Shown here piece by piece: positions 33,801-45,444 of a stretch of 64,000 nucleotides of DNA. The position numbers were made by a program, and so were the translations under genes. Where the stretch lies: contig NC_067206.1 in the NCBI RefSeq assembly GCF_026262505.1, forward strand, positions 39,755,660-39,819,659, in the 5' to 3' direction. Origin of the DNA: Trichomonas vaginalis G3. Its lineage: Eukaryota > Parabasalia > Trichomonadida > Trichomonadidae. The first letter of the stretch is position 1. Each line of letters opens with the position of its first letter. Under the pieces are notes generated by a model. That model had not been told where the DNA came from. It made no database searches and saw nothing but the letters and a program-made list of their open reading frames with translations.

Positions 33801-34571
33801 GATATCATCAATGTAAAGTTCTTCTTCTTGTGATTCAAATGAGTTGCAAAATGCTTGTAATTTCGGTAAGTCAGTTGGAATTTTCTTTTTGTGAACCATC
33901 TTGTTGATGTCTTTGATGAATCCGGAAAATGATTGGTATTTTGGTGGTTTGTAGTTCCAAAAGCCATCAATTTCTTTAACAAATGGAAAAATTTCTTCAC
34001 AATGTTTGAAGAAATAAAAGAAATTAGAATATGGAAAACTGACCTCTAAGTCACTCCGGTATTCTTCAATAAGTTGATTGAGAACACAAATGCTATTTTC
34101 ATTAAGAGTTTTGAATGGAAGTGAAAGATTGTTGATAGATTTGATCAAGTTGTTAGTGTTGAAAAATTCGGGATGTGAAACAAATGTGTCAAAAAATTCT
34201 TCTGAAATTTCATTCTCATATGAATCAAGAACTTTCGAATTTCCTGTTTTAAGAAATTCTTTTGTCATTTCAATTTCTCGTTTGTCTTCCGTTTGCATAT
34301 TCTTGTAGATGTTGAGAAAATCATATGTTCTCAGAGAGTAAATGAATTTGACTTTCTCTAAATATTTAACTAAATCAAGAATCCATGAAATGTCTAAATC
34401 ACTTTCAACTGGTTTAATGCGACGATCCAAAAGTTTGTCTGAATCAAATACGGACTTTTTCTCTGTTACATTTACAAGTAATTTAAGAATGTCTATTGAA
34501 GTGCTCTTCAAATCAACAATTTTTTTATCAAGGAAGTACTTAACTACTTGAAAATTTTTTTTGATGCTCAT
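30845..34571 (-). pseudogene. Family copy D, C-terminal two-thirds
   Basis: Open frame 30930-34571 (1,213 codons, starting inside the gene). It covers the family middle, the beta-rich module (TKFTPKI, NFTQIYFSNFNVNF) and the Gln-rich tail (FQRMIPPQIQNNPQAIIQ). The last ~13 codons diverge from the family because of a frameshift near 30950; in the next frame the tail continues as FFSPQAQPFNTETYQ to a stop at 30845-30847. The 5' edge is a frameshift in an 8-A run near 34560. A ~740-bp block (about 33160-33900) is nearly identical to B and C. Confidence 0.75.
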
Positions 34572-34893
34572 TGATTATTATATCGTAATAAAATGGCATT
34601 CTTAATGCATTTGAATCAACTTGTAACTGGAATTCTTTGTATTTATTTGCCTCATTTCCATATTTTGAGAAATCAAATGAATGCAATATTTCGAAGTTTT
34701 CATATTTATAGGGATCAATGCTTTTATCGTTATACATTTCCATGATTCGATAAAATTTCGGGAAAATACGTAATTGAGAATATTGATCGACCAAAGTTTG
34801 TTTGATTATGTTATAATCTTGGTCATTTGTTGTGTTTTCATTTCCCAAAAGGATATCAAGCAAAACATCGGATTTAAAAGAGTTTTCATTCAA
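34540..34893 (-). pseudogene. Family copy D, third fragment
   Basis: Open frame of 117 codons beginning at an internal Met. It is in the same frame as 34921-36114 and separated from it by an in-frame TAA at 34921-34923 where copy B has Glu (REETRKFI against R-stop-DTREFI). It ends where an A-run frameshift moves the reading into the 30930-34571 frame; the two overlap at 34540-34571. Confidence 0.75.
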
Positions 34894-34920
34894 TTTTTTA
34901 AGAATAAATTCCCTGGTATC

Positions 34921-36114
34921 TTATCTCATATTTTGTGGTGGTTTGATGCATTCATAGCAGGCAACATATAAAGAAGCCAAGTACTTCAACTGGTTAAGTG
35001 ATCGATCATCAATTTTCTCTGGGATATCAAATGCATTTCTGAAACTTTGATTGGTTTTAAAATTATAACCAGAGTTTGGAAGATAAAACTTTCCTGCTGA
35101 ATATTCTTGATAGTAGAAGAATTTATAATTCGAATAATCCATTGGACCTTTGTGATTTTGTCCATAAACTGCGTAATCAGACGTCTGTATATTTTTCAGC
35201 AAGCTTCTTTTATCTTTGTATAATTTATCACTAAAATCAGGATAAATTGAAATAATATCTAGTGGATATGAAGATATAATCTTCTTGCAAAACAAAATAT
35301 CCTCCCTTGTTGGTTTGTAATCGAATCCTGGAAGTGGAATGTTACTTAAATAATTATCTTCATAGCAAAAGTAATAAATAGAGAATTTGAAAAGAATTGT
35401 ATCCAAAATGTACATCTTCCTTGAAAATATACTTTTCATTAGAATATTTTCATTAATTCCATTTTGTTTAGAAAGTAAATAAATTGCTTCGAGATTAGAA
35501 TTATAAGCAGAATTAATTAGATAATATAAATAAGAAAATTCGATTCTGGACCGTTGAACTTGATAATATTTAAGATCATTATAAAAAGGAACATAGTTTG
35601 TCAACAAATAATCCTGTAGGTTAATCTTTTTTGGCTGATGAATTTCATCTTTGTTTAAATTGATGAAAAGTTTAAGAGTTGCTGTTGTCATTCTTTTGTC
35701 ATTTATGTACTTCTTTAAGAATCCAATCGTTTCATTCCATAAATCAGAAGAATGCAAATGACTTAATTCTTCAAAAGCTTCCATTTTCTTTTCATCATTG
35801 TACATTTTGCATCTTTTTGCTAATTTTCTCATAACTTTGATACTTGGTGGTAAAAGTTTTTCATAATCAATCGCAAAAACTACTGCTTTCTCTGATTCCC
35901 TTAATGCTTCTGGAATAAGCCTAATAGAATCATATCTAGATCTTGACATTGCTTTAAGTAAAGTTATTATTGCATTTTGGGCTGGTTCCAGATATTTATG
36001 GTCAACTTTTTCATAGAAATATTTCCAAACTTTAAATAACTTTTTGATATGATCGGATTCTCTTGATTTAGTCCTTGTTATGTATTTCATGAGATAATTA
36101 TTAAATATTGTCAT
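34921..36114 (-). pseudogene. Family copy D, second fragment
   Basis: 397 codons equal to residues ~370-790 of copy B, ending at the premature TAA after CIKPPQNMR. Sequence upstream of its first Met (to about 36160) continues the protein in this frame (EIADIGTRYLRDFP), so the ATG is internal and the real break is a one-base shift near 36155-36165. Confidence 0.75.
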
Positions 36115-36149
36115 TGGAAAATCCCTTAAATACCTTGTCCCAATATCTG

Positions 36150-37199
36150 CTATTTCTTAACAAGATCTAATAAACAATCTTTTTCTGGTGAAGTTCTGAT
36201 CAGCTCTAAGCAACGACAAAGTTTGTAAATGATATGACATAATGAGAATTTTTTGTTGTTAAGACAATCGCAAAATTTTGTACTCAAAGTGAGCCAAGTA
36301 GTGTCATCCAAAAAGTTTTCTTCTTCGTAAAGTTCTCTGAACTCAATATTTGGTTCTTTTGTTATTTCGTAATCGAAACAAAGTTGTCTTATTTGATTTA
36401 GTTTTTCTTCAGACAGATCTGGATTTGATTTCTTTATCATATCGAAGTATTCCATGAAAGATAAATTACTATTAGGAGTTATTTTTTCTATTGGATCAAC
36501 TCCAAAAATTGATTTTGCGAGTATATTGGCAAAATAAACTTCAACTTCTTCAAAAACAATTGGAATTTCGTAGGAATACGTTTCTGCTAAGTGATAAGCA
36601 AAATCAAAGACGCTGTATGTATGATAGTCTATCTTGTTTAGAGAATCTTCGAAACAAGTCATCCATAATCTCCAACTTAAAGCTTTCGGATTTGTGGAAT
36701 AATCTGAATAGAGAAATAGCTTGGCAAATGATTTTAATAGTCTGTTCGTTAGTATATCATATTTGAATATGAGTTTGTTATCAAATTTTAGTACTTTCCC
36801 TAGTTCATAAAAAGCTAAATAATAATATTCATCAAGTTTGGCGATTTCATTAAGTAAATAAACGCAATATGAGTATTGAACCTGTGGCTCGATGAATCCA
36901 TATGAGTGTTTCTTAGTTTCTGAGAATGTCGGTTGATAATCTTTGACATTTTTCATTGAATTGTAGGGATTCTTGGGTAACGAGTTTGGATTTAATGGAG
37001 TATGGTATTTGTTAGGGAGATCTTTTGATTTAAATATGTCAGTTAGGATATTTACTTGTGTGTCCTTGTTAATTAAGTTTGAATTAAGATAATATTCAAG
37101 GATTTCGTAGTTATTGTTCTTTTGGTTCACATATTCGGTGATTTTTTCATAAATTTCCGCTGAGGTTGTTTGATTTGCGGAAATATTTGTTTCACTCAT
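36150..37199 (-). pseudogene. Family copy D, N-terminal fragment
   Basis: 349 codons from the natural ATG at 37199. It has the full N-terminal module (AEIYEKITEYV, YSYCVYLLNEIAKLDEYYYLAFYELGK, AYHLAETYSYEIPIVFEEV) and runs to a stop at 36150 caused by a frameshift in GTTAAGAAATAG. The start is preceded by TTTTGATGA, as in copies A-C. If translated, it would yield only this module. Confidence 0.8.
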
Positions 37200-37443
37200 T
37201 CATCAAAATTGATCATTTATGAGATAAAAATATTAAGATAATTTTAAGAAATCTAGTCATTTCTATAAAAAGGCAAAACTTTGATGATTCATGAAAAAAT
37301 AATAAGTTTTATCCCGATTTGCTTAAAAATATGATTTATAAACTATGTATAGTTGTTTTGTTTATAAATGAAGTCCAGATTTTTTGAGATGTAAAATTGA
37401 ATGTGAAAGTGAACTTCATCTCAAAAAACTTTTTTCTTCTTCC

Positions 37444-40400
37444 ATGGATACAGCTGAAACTTTTAACATGTTGATTGGGAAACTCAATTCAACAGGATCA
37501 ATCAAGGCAAAAGCAGAGGTTGTAAATGAAATACGAAGATATTTAGAAGAAAAAGATCGACGAACAAAATTCGAGAATGACAACGGCGATTTACTGAAAA
37601 ACACTCTAGGAGCAGTCATCAAATTCATCAAAGATGGCTGGATCAAGAGTGGCAAAATTCCAAATAACGTCGAAACAGAATTACCAAGTATTATCAAGAC
37701 TTTTGCGAAATACTCACTACAACCACGTACAGAAGAAGAAATGCTTTATATTAAAAACGATATTATCGATATTTGTTCAATTATAATTCCCGGAGAAACA
37801 TCTACAAACATTGTGAGAATTTGGCTTGCAATTATGACCGAACTAATCGATTGCAAGTGGTTCTTCAACATTTTCAAGACCTCACTCGATCAAGATACTC
37901 TTTCATTATTATTAGAAACATTTATCAAATGGTTCTTACTAAATGAGACCTACGACAGAATCAAAGAGACACTACAGTTCATCCTCACCTTCCTTACTAA
38001 CTCTCCTTACATGATTTCCGAAAACACGGCAAAAATAATTTTCGATAGCATGGACAAAGTCCTTTCTATCAACCCAAAGTATCTCGAGACTGTACTCAAG
38101 ATCCTCGTCATCCTCATACCGAACTTCCATGTAACAATCATTCTAAACAAGAACATCTTTGACAGTCCATTCCAAAAGTCAATAATCGACCTGATAAAGT
38201 CAGAATTCACGAACAAGACACATTCCATTTCGATGTTCAAAGTAATGAGAGACTATTTACTCCAATTTTTGACTTTTAATCAGGCAGTTGGTAGAAAACT
38301 TCCTCAGGATTACATAGATGACTTTGCGAACCAAGTCTTTACGTTGTGGACAACCAAAATGGTGAGAAACAAATCTTTGTCAGGAGATATCATTCCTTAT
38401 CTGAAATTTGATATCGAAATTCTGAAAAATTCTTTTTGTTCGTCACATGAAATATCAGAAGCATTTCACATTGCATTCCAGAAATCCCCTGACTGTTCAG
38501 ACTTCATGCTTCTCTTGGCTTCGATTGCGAAATATTCTCCAGAACTGATAGAAATGAACTATTGGAAGAAAATTTTGAACACAGACATAAATTTGTTCCA
38601 GTTCCAAACATCGGCAATGATCAACGCAGACAGAATCAAGATTCCCTTCCTTTTGTTCAACGAAATCATTGACTACATTGATGACACTGATTTGTGGGAT
38701 TCGAATTTCACTATGATCATCAAGAAAATCAAGAACATTCCGAAAGAAATCGAAGTTGATTATTACGAATTCATCTGTCATTTGCTGAGGAAGCAGAGAT
38801 TGAGTACGAAATGCGCTCATAACTATCAGGACTTTCTCTGGGAGTCGAAGGAATTGTCACTAAAAGGTTTCACTGAAGAAAGAATTCGTTGTCTGCAAAC
38901 AATGATTTTCTATTACGGTTTCGCATCAAATGAAAATAGAAAGAATTGTTTCACAAACATCACTTCACTTCTCGGCAGCATCAATAAGGCTTTCAATATT
39001 GAGATAATAGAAGATATTGTCAGGTTGATTTGCTCAATTATCCAATCACATGCAAATAAAACAAAGCCTTATATTGCAGAAAAAAGTGACTTTGTTGAAA
39101 AAATTGACAAATTGAAGTACCATATTTCTATCGGTTTGGATTGGAAAGATGATGAAATTAAAGATAAAAGTGACAAAAGTGAAGTGCGTTCGGAATCAAT
39201 TGATGACTTTTTCCCAGTTAAATCACAGCATTATTTTGAGAAATCCAATGAAAGTTCTCAGTTGTTCGTAACTACAGATTCTTTTGATTCAAACAATTAT
39301 TTTCCAAAAAATGAAGTCGAAGAACCAAAAAGTACCATTCAGTCGGATGATGTAAGTTTGTGCAATTTCATTTGTCAGCCATTGCAGAAGATGTTTGAAA
39401 CTGCAATAGAGAACTCGAAAATGTCTGATCAAATGGACAATTATTTGTTCCAATTGTTCAGATGCAAATTTGCTCCGAGATTATTCTCAGAATCATCTTT
39501 TCTCACTTTCATAAGTTCTGAGTTTAATAATTTCTATTCTCAGGAGAACTTGAATTTCCAAGTGCAAGATTTCTCTACATTTACTTTGTTGTTTTTGGAA
39601 ATTGCAAAACATTTGGATCCAAACTCTTTTCAACCATTTTTTGAATCAATTTCTGACAAATACATGACATTTTACAAAAAATATTTGGCAAAAACTGAAG
39701 AAAAACTGAAATCTATCAAATCTGATTTAGGAGCATTGAGCTGGCAGAAACTGAACAATGCAATAAACAACACAGAACTTCATTCCGATTTCGTTTTGGG
39801 ATTGAAAGAATTGTCTGAATTCTTATCTCTGGTTTCTTCCCTCGCTCCAGAATTTTCTGATGAAATGATCACTTCACTTTTGCCAATTTATACAACAACA
39901 CAAAACTTCCCCGTTTTGCACATCTCGATGATTGAGAATTTGTTGCAAATTCCAATGGATCAAAATGCTTTGGAAGAAACTCTTCGAAGTGTTCAAAATG
40001 TTTTGAAAGTTGTTTTGAACAAATATTTGGTTCCTATTGAAGAAAGAGAAGAATTTGTCATCAAAGTCTTGGACATCCTCCAAAACACTTTAATGGAAAT
40101 GAATGAAATGAATGACATCTTCAACGAAATCTCCAAATATCCTTTGACTTACAAAATGAAACTTAGAATTCTGAATTTGGCAAAAGAACATTATTCAGAA
40201 GTTCCATCACTTTTTAGGATTTTATGGGGAGAAGGCGAAGAATCCGATCCATTCTTTATATTGTCAACAGAACAGAACTTGAGAATAGACAATATCGAAG
40301 CAATTATTTCTGTTTTGTCGAGTGATCAAATTGACGGAAATGAACATGACAAAGTGGCAACATTTGAAAAAGTTTTGTTGCCAAGTTACGAAGGATCAAT

Positions 40401-43400
40401 CAGCAACCCATCTGAATACATGTCCGACGCGTACACAGCGCTTTGTTCTCTCACAAGTATCTGCTCAAAAATACCAGAACTGACTGTGAAATGCATTGTC
40501 ATTTTAATCCAATTTTTCACTGACAACAATTTGTTGAATTATCCAGACCACGCAATCAAAAACTTTCTTAAACCATTTGGAAACTCTCATGAATTTCTCC
40601 AGCAGTTTTTGCCATTGATCATCAAACCATTGTCGAATAAAGACAGCTACGAATGGCAGAACTTCCCTTACAAACTGTTTGATGACAGCAAAAGAGTTGT
40701 TTTCGACATAATTTCTCCACTTTTAGTTCCTCTTTGTTTCAGAAATGACAATTTAAGCAAAATTTCTGACATTGTTGGATTATCTGAAGCGGACCTATGT
40801 GAAAAATACAAGACATATTTAATTCCTTATTTGTATTTAGTCTCTATTGATTTGGAAGAACCAGAAAACATCAGAAGGTCAATGGAAACTGAATACAAGA
40901 GAAGAATTAATTCTGATTTCATTTTGACTTCACCTTTGCCACTTTTAGAGTTATCCAACATCATAAATGACACAAATCTACTCCAAAATTGCTATCAACA
41001 GATGAAAATCAGGAATGTTGATCCCAATTTCTTCGATTTCCACAAGTATTTGATCATTTTGTACTCTAAAACATACAATGCAAAACACACAATCATTCAG
41101 TCGAATGAACTAAAGATGTTTTCATTGTATTGCAAATTGATTTTGTTAATCCATTCTGACTGTTTTGAGACAGAACCATGGTTATACGTCGACATGTTTG
41201 TATTCTCAAGGCATTTGATGGAATTTGCTGCTCCAATGATTGTTGATCAGTTGATAAATGAAATTGCGAAGAATTTCCCAGATCAAAAATACTTGAAATC
41301 GGAAAACCAAAGAATTATTTTGCATATAATAGAAGACATTTGTATTTTGGCGCAGAACTCATTCAAACAAAGATTCCCTTATTTGGAGAAACTCATAAAA
41401 GAAGAGATACTGGATACGATGATGATTGTTGATCCTTACAAAGATTTACAGATACAAAGAAGAACATTCGGAAATGAATTTTATCGTCTGAGTTCAACAG
41501 GAAAAATAAATAAAGAAGGTATAGATTTCATGTTGAAAAATTTGACAGAAAGTAATTTGGATGATAATTCAATTTTCAATAGAACTGTCAAATTTAATTT
41601 ACTCAAAAAATTCCCAAATCTGACAGAACAGAAAAGAAACGGTTTGTTTACAATTTATCAATTCATTAAGAAAGAGAAATATCCACCAAGTATTTTGCTT
41701 TACACAGAGCTCCAACTGAGATGCTACGACATCTATCCAAGTCCTATGATTATCCAGCCAACAACAATCAGTTTGTATGAACAGTATCTTCAGTCATTGA
41801 ACGAATGCTGCAGAGACAAAGATCCAAAAATATGTTTCGCAGCCTTGGAAGCGATGAGACACTCCAAGTACCAGAAAGGAATAGAGAGCCAGTACAATAA
41901 AGACGTGAAACAGAAAACATTTTTGGAAGAATACGTTTTGTTTGAACCGAGTGAAATAAACACGAAAGAAATAGAAATCGATCCGAAAATGCCGTGGTTC
42001 TGCAGAATGGTCTTGGAAATGATAAAATACTGCGGAAAAGACATCGTTTTCTACCCAGTAATGGAATTGGCTTCTCTAAGTGAAGATTTCTGTAAAAAAG
42101 TGTTTTCGTCAGTTTTTCTATCGGCAACGGTTAATTCAAAAGGAATGTCACGTTTTAGAGAATATATGGACAAACCGAAGCAGTACATTGAAGAGAATCT
42201 AGCAATAATGAAAGCGTTGATTGACATGAAGAACTACAATTTCATGGATTTGAACAACATGTCTCTCCAGAATTCGATAAATTGGCTCGGATGCCAAATT
42301 GAGTTTTCCAAATTTTCGCAAATTGCTCTGAAACTTGGAGATCCATATTTGAGTTTCTTATTTGCAGAGTTTTCGAGGGAAGCTTCTGATGATTCTTGTC
42401 CTGATTCTTATTTCATGGAAATTTTCAAGAAACTAGATGTGAATGAACTGATGTACGACTTGGATTTCGATGTAAGTTCATTGGATCAAATCGCTCAGAT
42501 ACATCAACATGAAAGAAGATTCAATAGATCGTTGGTTTTGTACGATCTAAATAAAAATGATGAAAAATTGTCAGATAACCTTAAACTTTTACATCTTGAC
42601 AATTTGACAATGCGGAATTCTGGGTATAATTCTGAGAGTTTGTGGAGATTGCAGAACTGGGAAATTCCTTCTGCAACATTAAGAGAAATGAATTTGAAGA
42701 ATTCTTCAACACAAATCTTCAGAATTATGCAGAGTTTTGCTTCATCCAATATTTATTCCGTCCGATCATCAATTAACGATTATTTCGACAATTTCCATAT
42801 GAACGAACTTTTAACAGTGTCAGAGAATTTGTCCATTCTGTTGAACACCTCAACAATACAATGGTTTCACGCTTTGTTGATGCCGGAAGAATCAGATATT
42901 TGCAGAATTTTTGACAAAAATTATCATAAAATTTATGTCACGTTTTTAGAAAAACTGACAAAATTTTCCAGGATCCAATACAAAGTTACTGAATCCAGCC
43001 AGATGTTGAACGGCATTTTCATTGCAAACAAAGGATTCTTGGACTCAAACATTGTCAAATTAAAACTGCCAAATATTGGTTTGACATTTTTCGAAAACGT
43101 CATCCAAACTGCATGTGAACTGAAAGAAGTCGAATCAGCCCAGTATTTCGTGAACTTGCTGAGGAGTTCCATGAAGCTGCAACAGCCAACAGATTTCCAG
43201 CAAATTGTTGTTCTGAATGTTGATTCTCCATTGAGATCTGTGAATTTGCTGAAGAAGAAAATCAATGTTTTGCAAGTCAGAAGTGAAGACACCATTGTCA
43301 AGAACGAGATGAACAAAGAGATGTGCAACAACTTCAACCACAAACTGCAGTTGACATTGGCTTCTTGGCAGGCAAACACACACTTCGAAAGAAACATCGA

Positions 43401-45444
43401 TGTCATCGAAAACTTGAGAGAAGTGATTTACCAAAGCGAAAGATGCCACGAAAGCGAAATCATGGTTGAAGGATACTTCAGACTTGCTACATTTGCCCAT
43501 AACATTCACAGAGAAAGTTTGCAGTTCTTCAATTCAACTGAGTTTACCGAGCTTCAGAACATCATTGACCAGCTGAAGAAGAACAAAAGGAACTTGGTTA
43601 GCACTTCCACTTCGAACTGCAGAGATGTGAAGACAATAGAAAATGATATTTCGATTCACGAAAGTCACTTGGATTCGGAGAAAGAAAAGTTTACGATGTC
43701 AATCACGATTTCAATCGAAAACTACTTGAAAACAATGATAATTTCGGACAAGTACAACTTGGAGAGTTTGTATTCCGTCATAAATCTCTGGTTCAATTAC
43801 TCTTTCGCAAAATTCTGCCACGTAATCAAAGAAATGCCAGAAATCATTGAAGTTTTGGAGAAAAATGTTTTCAAAATCAATCCTCTCAAAATTTTGCCAC
43901 TTTTCTATCAATTGAGTGCAAGAATTGAACCCCTGAAAATTTCTGACACCCCCTCATCAGATTATTTATCCAAATTCCAGTCATTTTTGCGGCAATTAGT
44001 TATTAATGTTTCTAAGTCGAATACATCAGCTACATTTCCAATTTTGCACGCATTGACGCAAAATGACAAAGCATCAAATGACGGAACAATCTCAGGAACT
44101 GTTGTTATTCCTCAGAAGAAGATCGAAGCAATCAATGAATTGATAGATAAAATCGTCAGCTTCGGAGATGGAAACATCTCCAAAGTCTGGAATGACATGA
44201 AATCTCTGTTGAATTGTTACATAAAACTGGCGACGAATCCAATGGCATATGACAACAAATTCATGTCTAAATCATGTCCAGAATTGTTCAGACTCCCGCA
44301 AGAATGTGAGCATTTGTACGTCATAACAGACAACAAATACACAAAGATTGCGCAGTTCGAAGACAAAATGAAACCTCTGGAAGGAATCACGAAACCAGTG
44401 AAAATCAAAGTTTTGGGAGCAAACGGAAGAAAATACCATCAGATACTCAAAGGAAGAAATGATGATTTGAGACAAGACGCAGTTATGCAACAATTATTCC
44501 AATTGAGCAGCCAAATTTTAGAGAAGAACAAACCTGATTTGAAGATCAGATCATATAAAGTTGTTCCTCTGAATCCAAGTGCAGGAATCATTGAATACGT
44601 TGAGAAATCAATTTCTCTCGGAAGTTACTTGACTGCGCCTAACGGAGCTCATTTCAGGTACAAGAGCAATCTGAGCTACGACAAAGTTTACGCTTTATTT
44701 CAAAACGCGTCGAGTAATTACCACAAAGCGAACTTCAACAGAAGCATGGAAATATCGAATGAACAGAAGAGAGAAATGCTGATCAACACCTATATACAGA
44801 TCTGCAAAGATTTCAAACCTTGCATGAGATTCTTCTTCATCGAAAAGTTCAGTAACACCGGAGACTGGTTCAAAGCGAGGATGAACTACTGCAGGCAGAC
44901 AGCGACGAATTCCATGGTTGGATACGTTTTCGGAATCGGAGATCGACACATGAACAACATATTGATCGATCACTTGACAGGAGACGTGATCCACATCGAT
45001 CTCGGCATCGCATTCGAGCAGGGAAAGATGCTGAGAGTGAGAGAAATTGTTCCGTTCAGGATGACTCCGGATATCATTGATGGATTCGGACACTGCGGAG
45101 GAAGCGGAGTTTTCAGGAATTCTTGCGAAGAAACACTCAGTTTGTTGAGGAAATACTCTGAATATCTGTTGACTGTTTTGGATGTTTTCTTGAGAGATCC
45201 TCTTCATAATTGGAATGTTGTGCTAAAACAGAAGAAATCTGATAAAGCAAGAGGTCTCACGATGCCGGAAACTTCTGAACCAAAAACTGCTGAATCTGTA
45301 ATTATGAGATGCAGATACAAATTGGAAGGAAAAGAAACAGGTGAAACTCTTTCCGTTGAAGGACAAGTCGCTCAGCTTATATCTGAGGCAACAGATCCTT
45401 CAAAACTCGCAATGATGTACGCAGGTTGGAAACCATACCTTTAA
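37444..45444 (+). CDS. ATM: ATM/TEL1-type PI3K-like protein kinase
   Basis: 2,666 aa from the ATG at 37444 (the frame is open 20 codons further from a TTG). Residues 1-~1,650 are a helical HEAT-type solenoid, ~1,700-2,270 the FAT region, ~2,310-2,600 the kinase, and the last ~32 the FATC domain. Motifs: KGRNDDLRQDAVMQQ, GIGDRHMNNIL (catalytic loop, Asp ~2,500), IHIDLGIAFEQGKML (the DLG metal site) and VPFRMTPDIIDGFG. The FEQGK and VPFR.T.DI.DG.G pattern marks ATM/TEL1 rather than ATR, TOR, DNA-PK or SMG1. FATC reads LSVEGQVAQLISEATD...AGWKPYL. The family senses DNA double-strand breaks in the nucleus through MRN and phosphorylates SQ/TQ sites. All catalytic residues are present. Confidence 0.93.
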   Translation: MDTAETFNMLIGKLNSTGSIKAKAEVVNEIRRYLEEKDRRTKFENDNGDLLKNTLGAVIKFIKDGWIKSGKIPNNVETELPSIIKTFAKYSLQPRTEEEMLYIKNDIIDICSIIIPGETSTNIVRIWLAIMTELIDCKWFFNIFKTSLDQDTLSLLLETFIKWFLLNETYDRIKETLQFILTFLTNSPYMISENTAKIIFDSMDKVLSINPKYLETVLKILVILIPNFHVTIILNKNIFDSPFQKSIIDLIKSEFTNKTHSISMFKVMRDYLLQFLTFNQAVGRKLPQDYIDDFANQVFTLWTTKMVRNKSLSGDIIPYLKFDIEILKNSFCSSHEISEAFHIAFQKSPDCSDFMLLLASIAKYSPELIEMNYWKKILNTDINLFQFQTSAMINADRIKIPFLLFNEIIDYIDDTDLWDSNFTMIIKKIKNIPKEIEVDYYEFICHLLRKQRLSTKCAHNYQDFLWESKELSLKGFTEERIRCLQTMIFYYGFASNENRKNCFTNITSLLGSINKAFNIEIIEDIVRLICSIIQSHANKTKPYIAEKSDFVEKIDKLKYHISIGLDWKDDEIKDKSDKSEVRSESIDDFFPVKSQHYFEKSNESSQLFVTTDSFDSNNYFPKNEVEEPKSTIQSDDVSLCNFICQPLQKMFETAIENSKMSDQMDNYLFQLFRCKFAPRLFSESSFLTFISSEFNNFYSQENLNFQVQDFSTFTLLFLEIAKHLDPNSFQPFFESISDKYMTFYKKYLAKTEEKLKSIKSDLGALSWQKLNNAINNTELHSDFVLGLKELSEFLSLVSSLAPEFSDEMITSLLPIYTTTQNFPVLHISMIENLLQIPMDQNALEETLRSVQNVLKVVLNKYLVPIEEREEFVIKVLDILQNTLMEMNEMNDIFNEISKYPLTYKMKLRILNLAKEHYSEVPSLFRILWGEGEESDPFFILSTEQNLRIDNIEAIISVLSSDQIDGNEHDKVATFEKVLLPSYEGSISNPSEYMSDAYTALCSLTSICSKIPELTVKCIVILIQFFTDNNLLNYPDHAIKNFLKPFGNSHEFLQQFLPLIIKPLSNKDSYEWQNFPYKLFDDSKRVVFDIISPLLVPLCFRNDNLSKISDIVGLSEADLCEKYKTYLIPYLYLVSIDLEEPENIRRSMETEYKRRINSDFILTSPLPLLELSNIINDTNLLQNCYQQMKIRNVDPNFFDFHKYLIILYSKTYNAKHTIIQSNELKMFSLYCKLILLIHSDCFETEPWLYVDMFVFSRHLMEFAAPMIVDQLINEIAKNFPDQKYLKSENQRIILHIIEDICILAQNSFKQRFPYLEKLIKEEILDTMMIVDPYKDLQIQRRTFGNEFYRLSSTGKINKEGIDFMLKNLTESNLDDNSIFNRTVKFNLLKKFPNLTEQKRNGLFTIYQFIKKEKYPPSILLYTELQLRCYDIYPSPMIIQPTTISLYEQYLQSLNECCRDKDPKICFAALEAMRHSKYQKGIESQYNKDVKQKTFLEEYVLFEPSEINTKEIEIDPKMPWFCRMVLEMIKYCGKDIVFYPVMELASLSEDFCKKVFSSVFLSATVNSKGMSRFREYMDKPKQYIEENLAIMKALIDMKNYNFMDLNNMSLQNSINWLGCQIEFSKFSQIALKLGDPYLSFLFAEFSREASDDSCPDSYFMEIFKKLDVNELMYDLDFDVSSLDQIAQIHQHERRFNRSLVLYDLNKNDEKLSDNLKLLHLDNLTMRNSGYNSESLWRLQNWEIPSATLREMNLKNSSTQIFRIMQSFASSNIYSVRSSINDYFDNFHMNELLTVSENLSILLNTSTIQWFHALLMPEESDICRIFDKNYHKIYVTFLEKLTKFSRIQYKVTESSQMLNGIFIANKGFLDSNIVKLKLPNIGLTFFENVIQTACELKEVESAQYFVNLLRSSMKLQQPTDFQQIVVLNVDSPLRSVNLLKKKINVLQVRSEDTIVKNEMNKEMCNNFNHKLQLTLASWQANTHFERNIDVIENLREVIYQSERCHESEIMVEGYFRLATFAHNIHRESLQFFNSTEFTELQNIIDQLKKNKRNLVSTSTSNCRDVKTIENDISIHESHLDSEKEKFTMSITISIENYLKTMIISDKYNLESLYSVINLWFNYSFAKFCHVIKEMPEIIEVLEKNVFKINPLKILPLFYQLSARIEPLKISDTPSSDYLSKFQSFLRQLVINVSKSNTSATFPILHALTQNDKASNDGTISGTVVIPQKKIEAINELIDKIVSFGDGNISKVWNDMKSLLNCYIKLATNPMAYDNKFMSKSCPELFRLPQECEHLYVITDNKYTKIAQFEDKMKPLEGITKPVKIKVLGANGRKYHQILKGRNDDLRQDAVMQQLFQLSSQILEKNKPDLKIRSYKVVPLNPSAGIIEYVEKSISLGSYLTAPNGAHFRYKSNLSYDKVYALFQNASSNYHKANFNRSMEISNEQKREMLINTYIQICKDFKPCMRFFFIEKFSNTGDWFKARMNYCRQTATNSMVGYVFGIGDRHMNNILIDHLTGDVIHIDLGIAFEQGKMLRVREIVPFRMTPDIIDGFGHCGGSGVFRNSCEETLSLLRKYSEYLLTVLDVFLRDPLHNWNVVLKQKKSDKARGLTMPETSEPKTAESVIMRCRYKLEGKETGETLSVEGQVAQLISEATDPSKLAMMYAGWKPYL

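Larger units (their letters stand above)
8774..37199 (-). repeat. Tandem array of four paralogues (A-D) of a ~2,100-aa family
   Basis: Four leftward copies: A 8774-16125, B 16452-22847, C 23013-28718, D 30845-37199. Each begins with the same ~270-residue N-terminal module, where segments such as YSYIVYLLNEI.KHD.YYYIAFYELSK and EIYEK recur. It is followed by a long helical middle and a beta-rich module containing TKFTPKI and PNFSQIYF. B, C and D end in a Gln/Pro-rich tail. B is the only unbroken copy. The unit length is ~6.4 kb. Confidence 0.9.

Noticed and set aside
41768-45207. Minus-strand open frames inside ATM
   Set aside because: Antisense shadows of a strongly conserved kinase gene.
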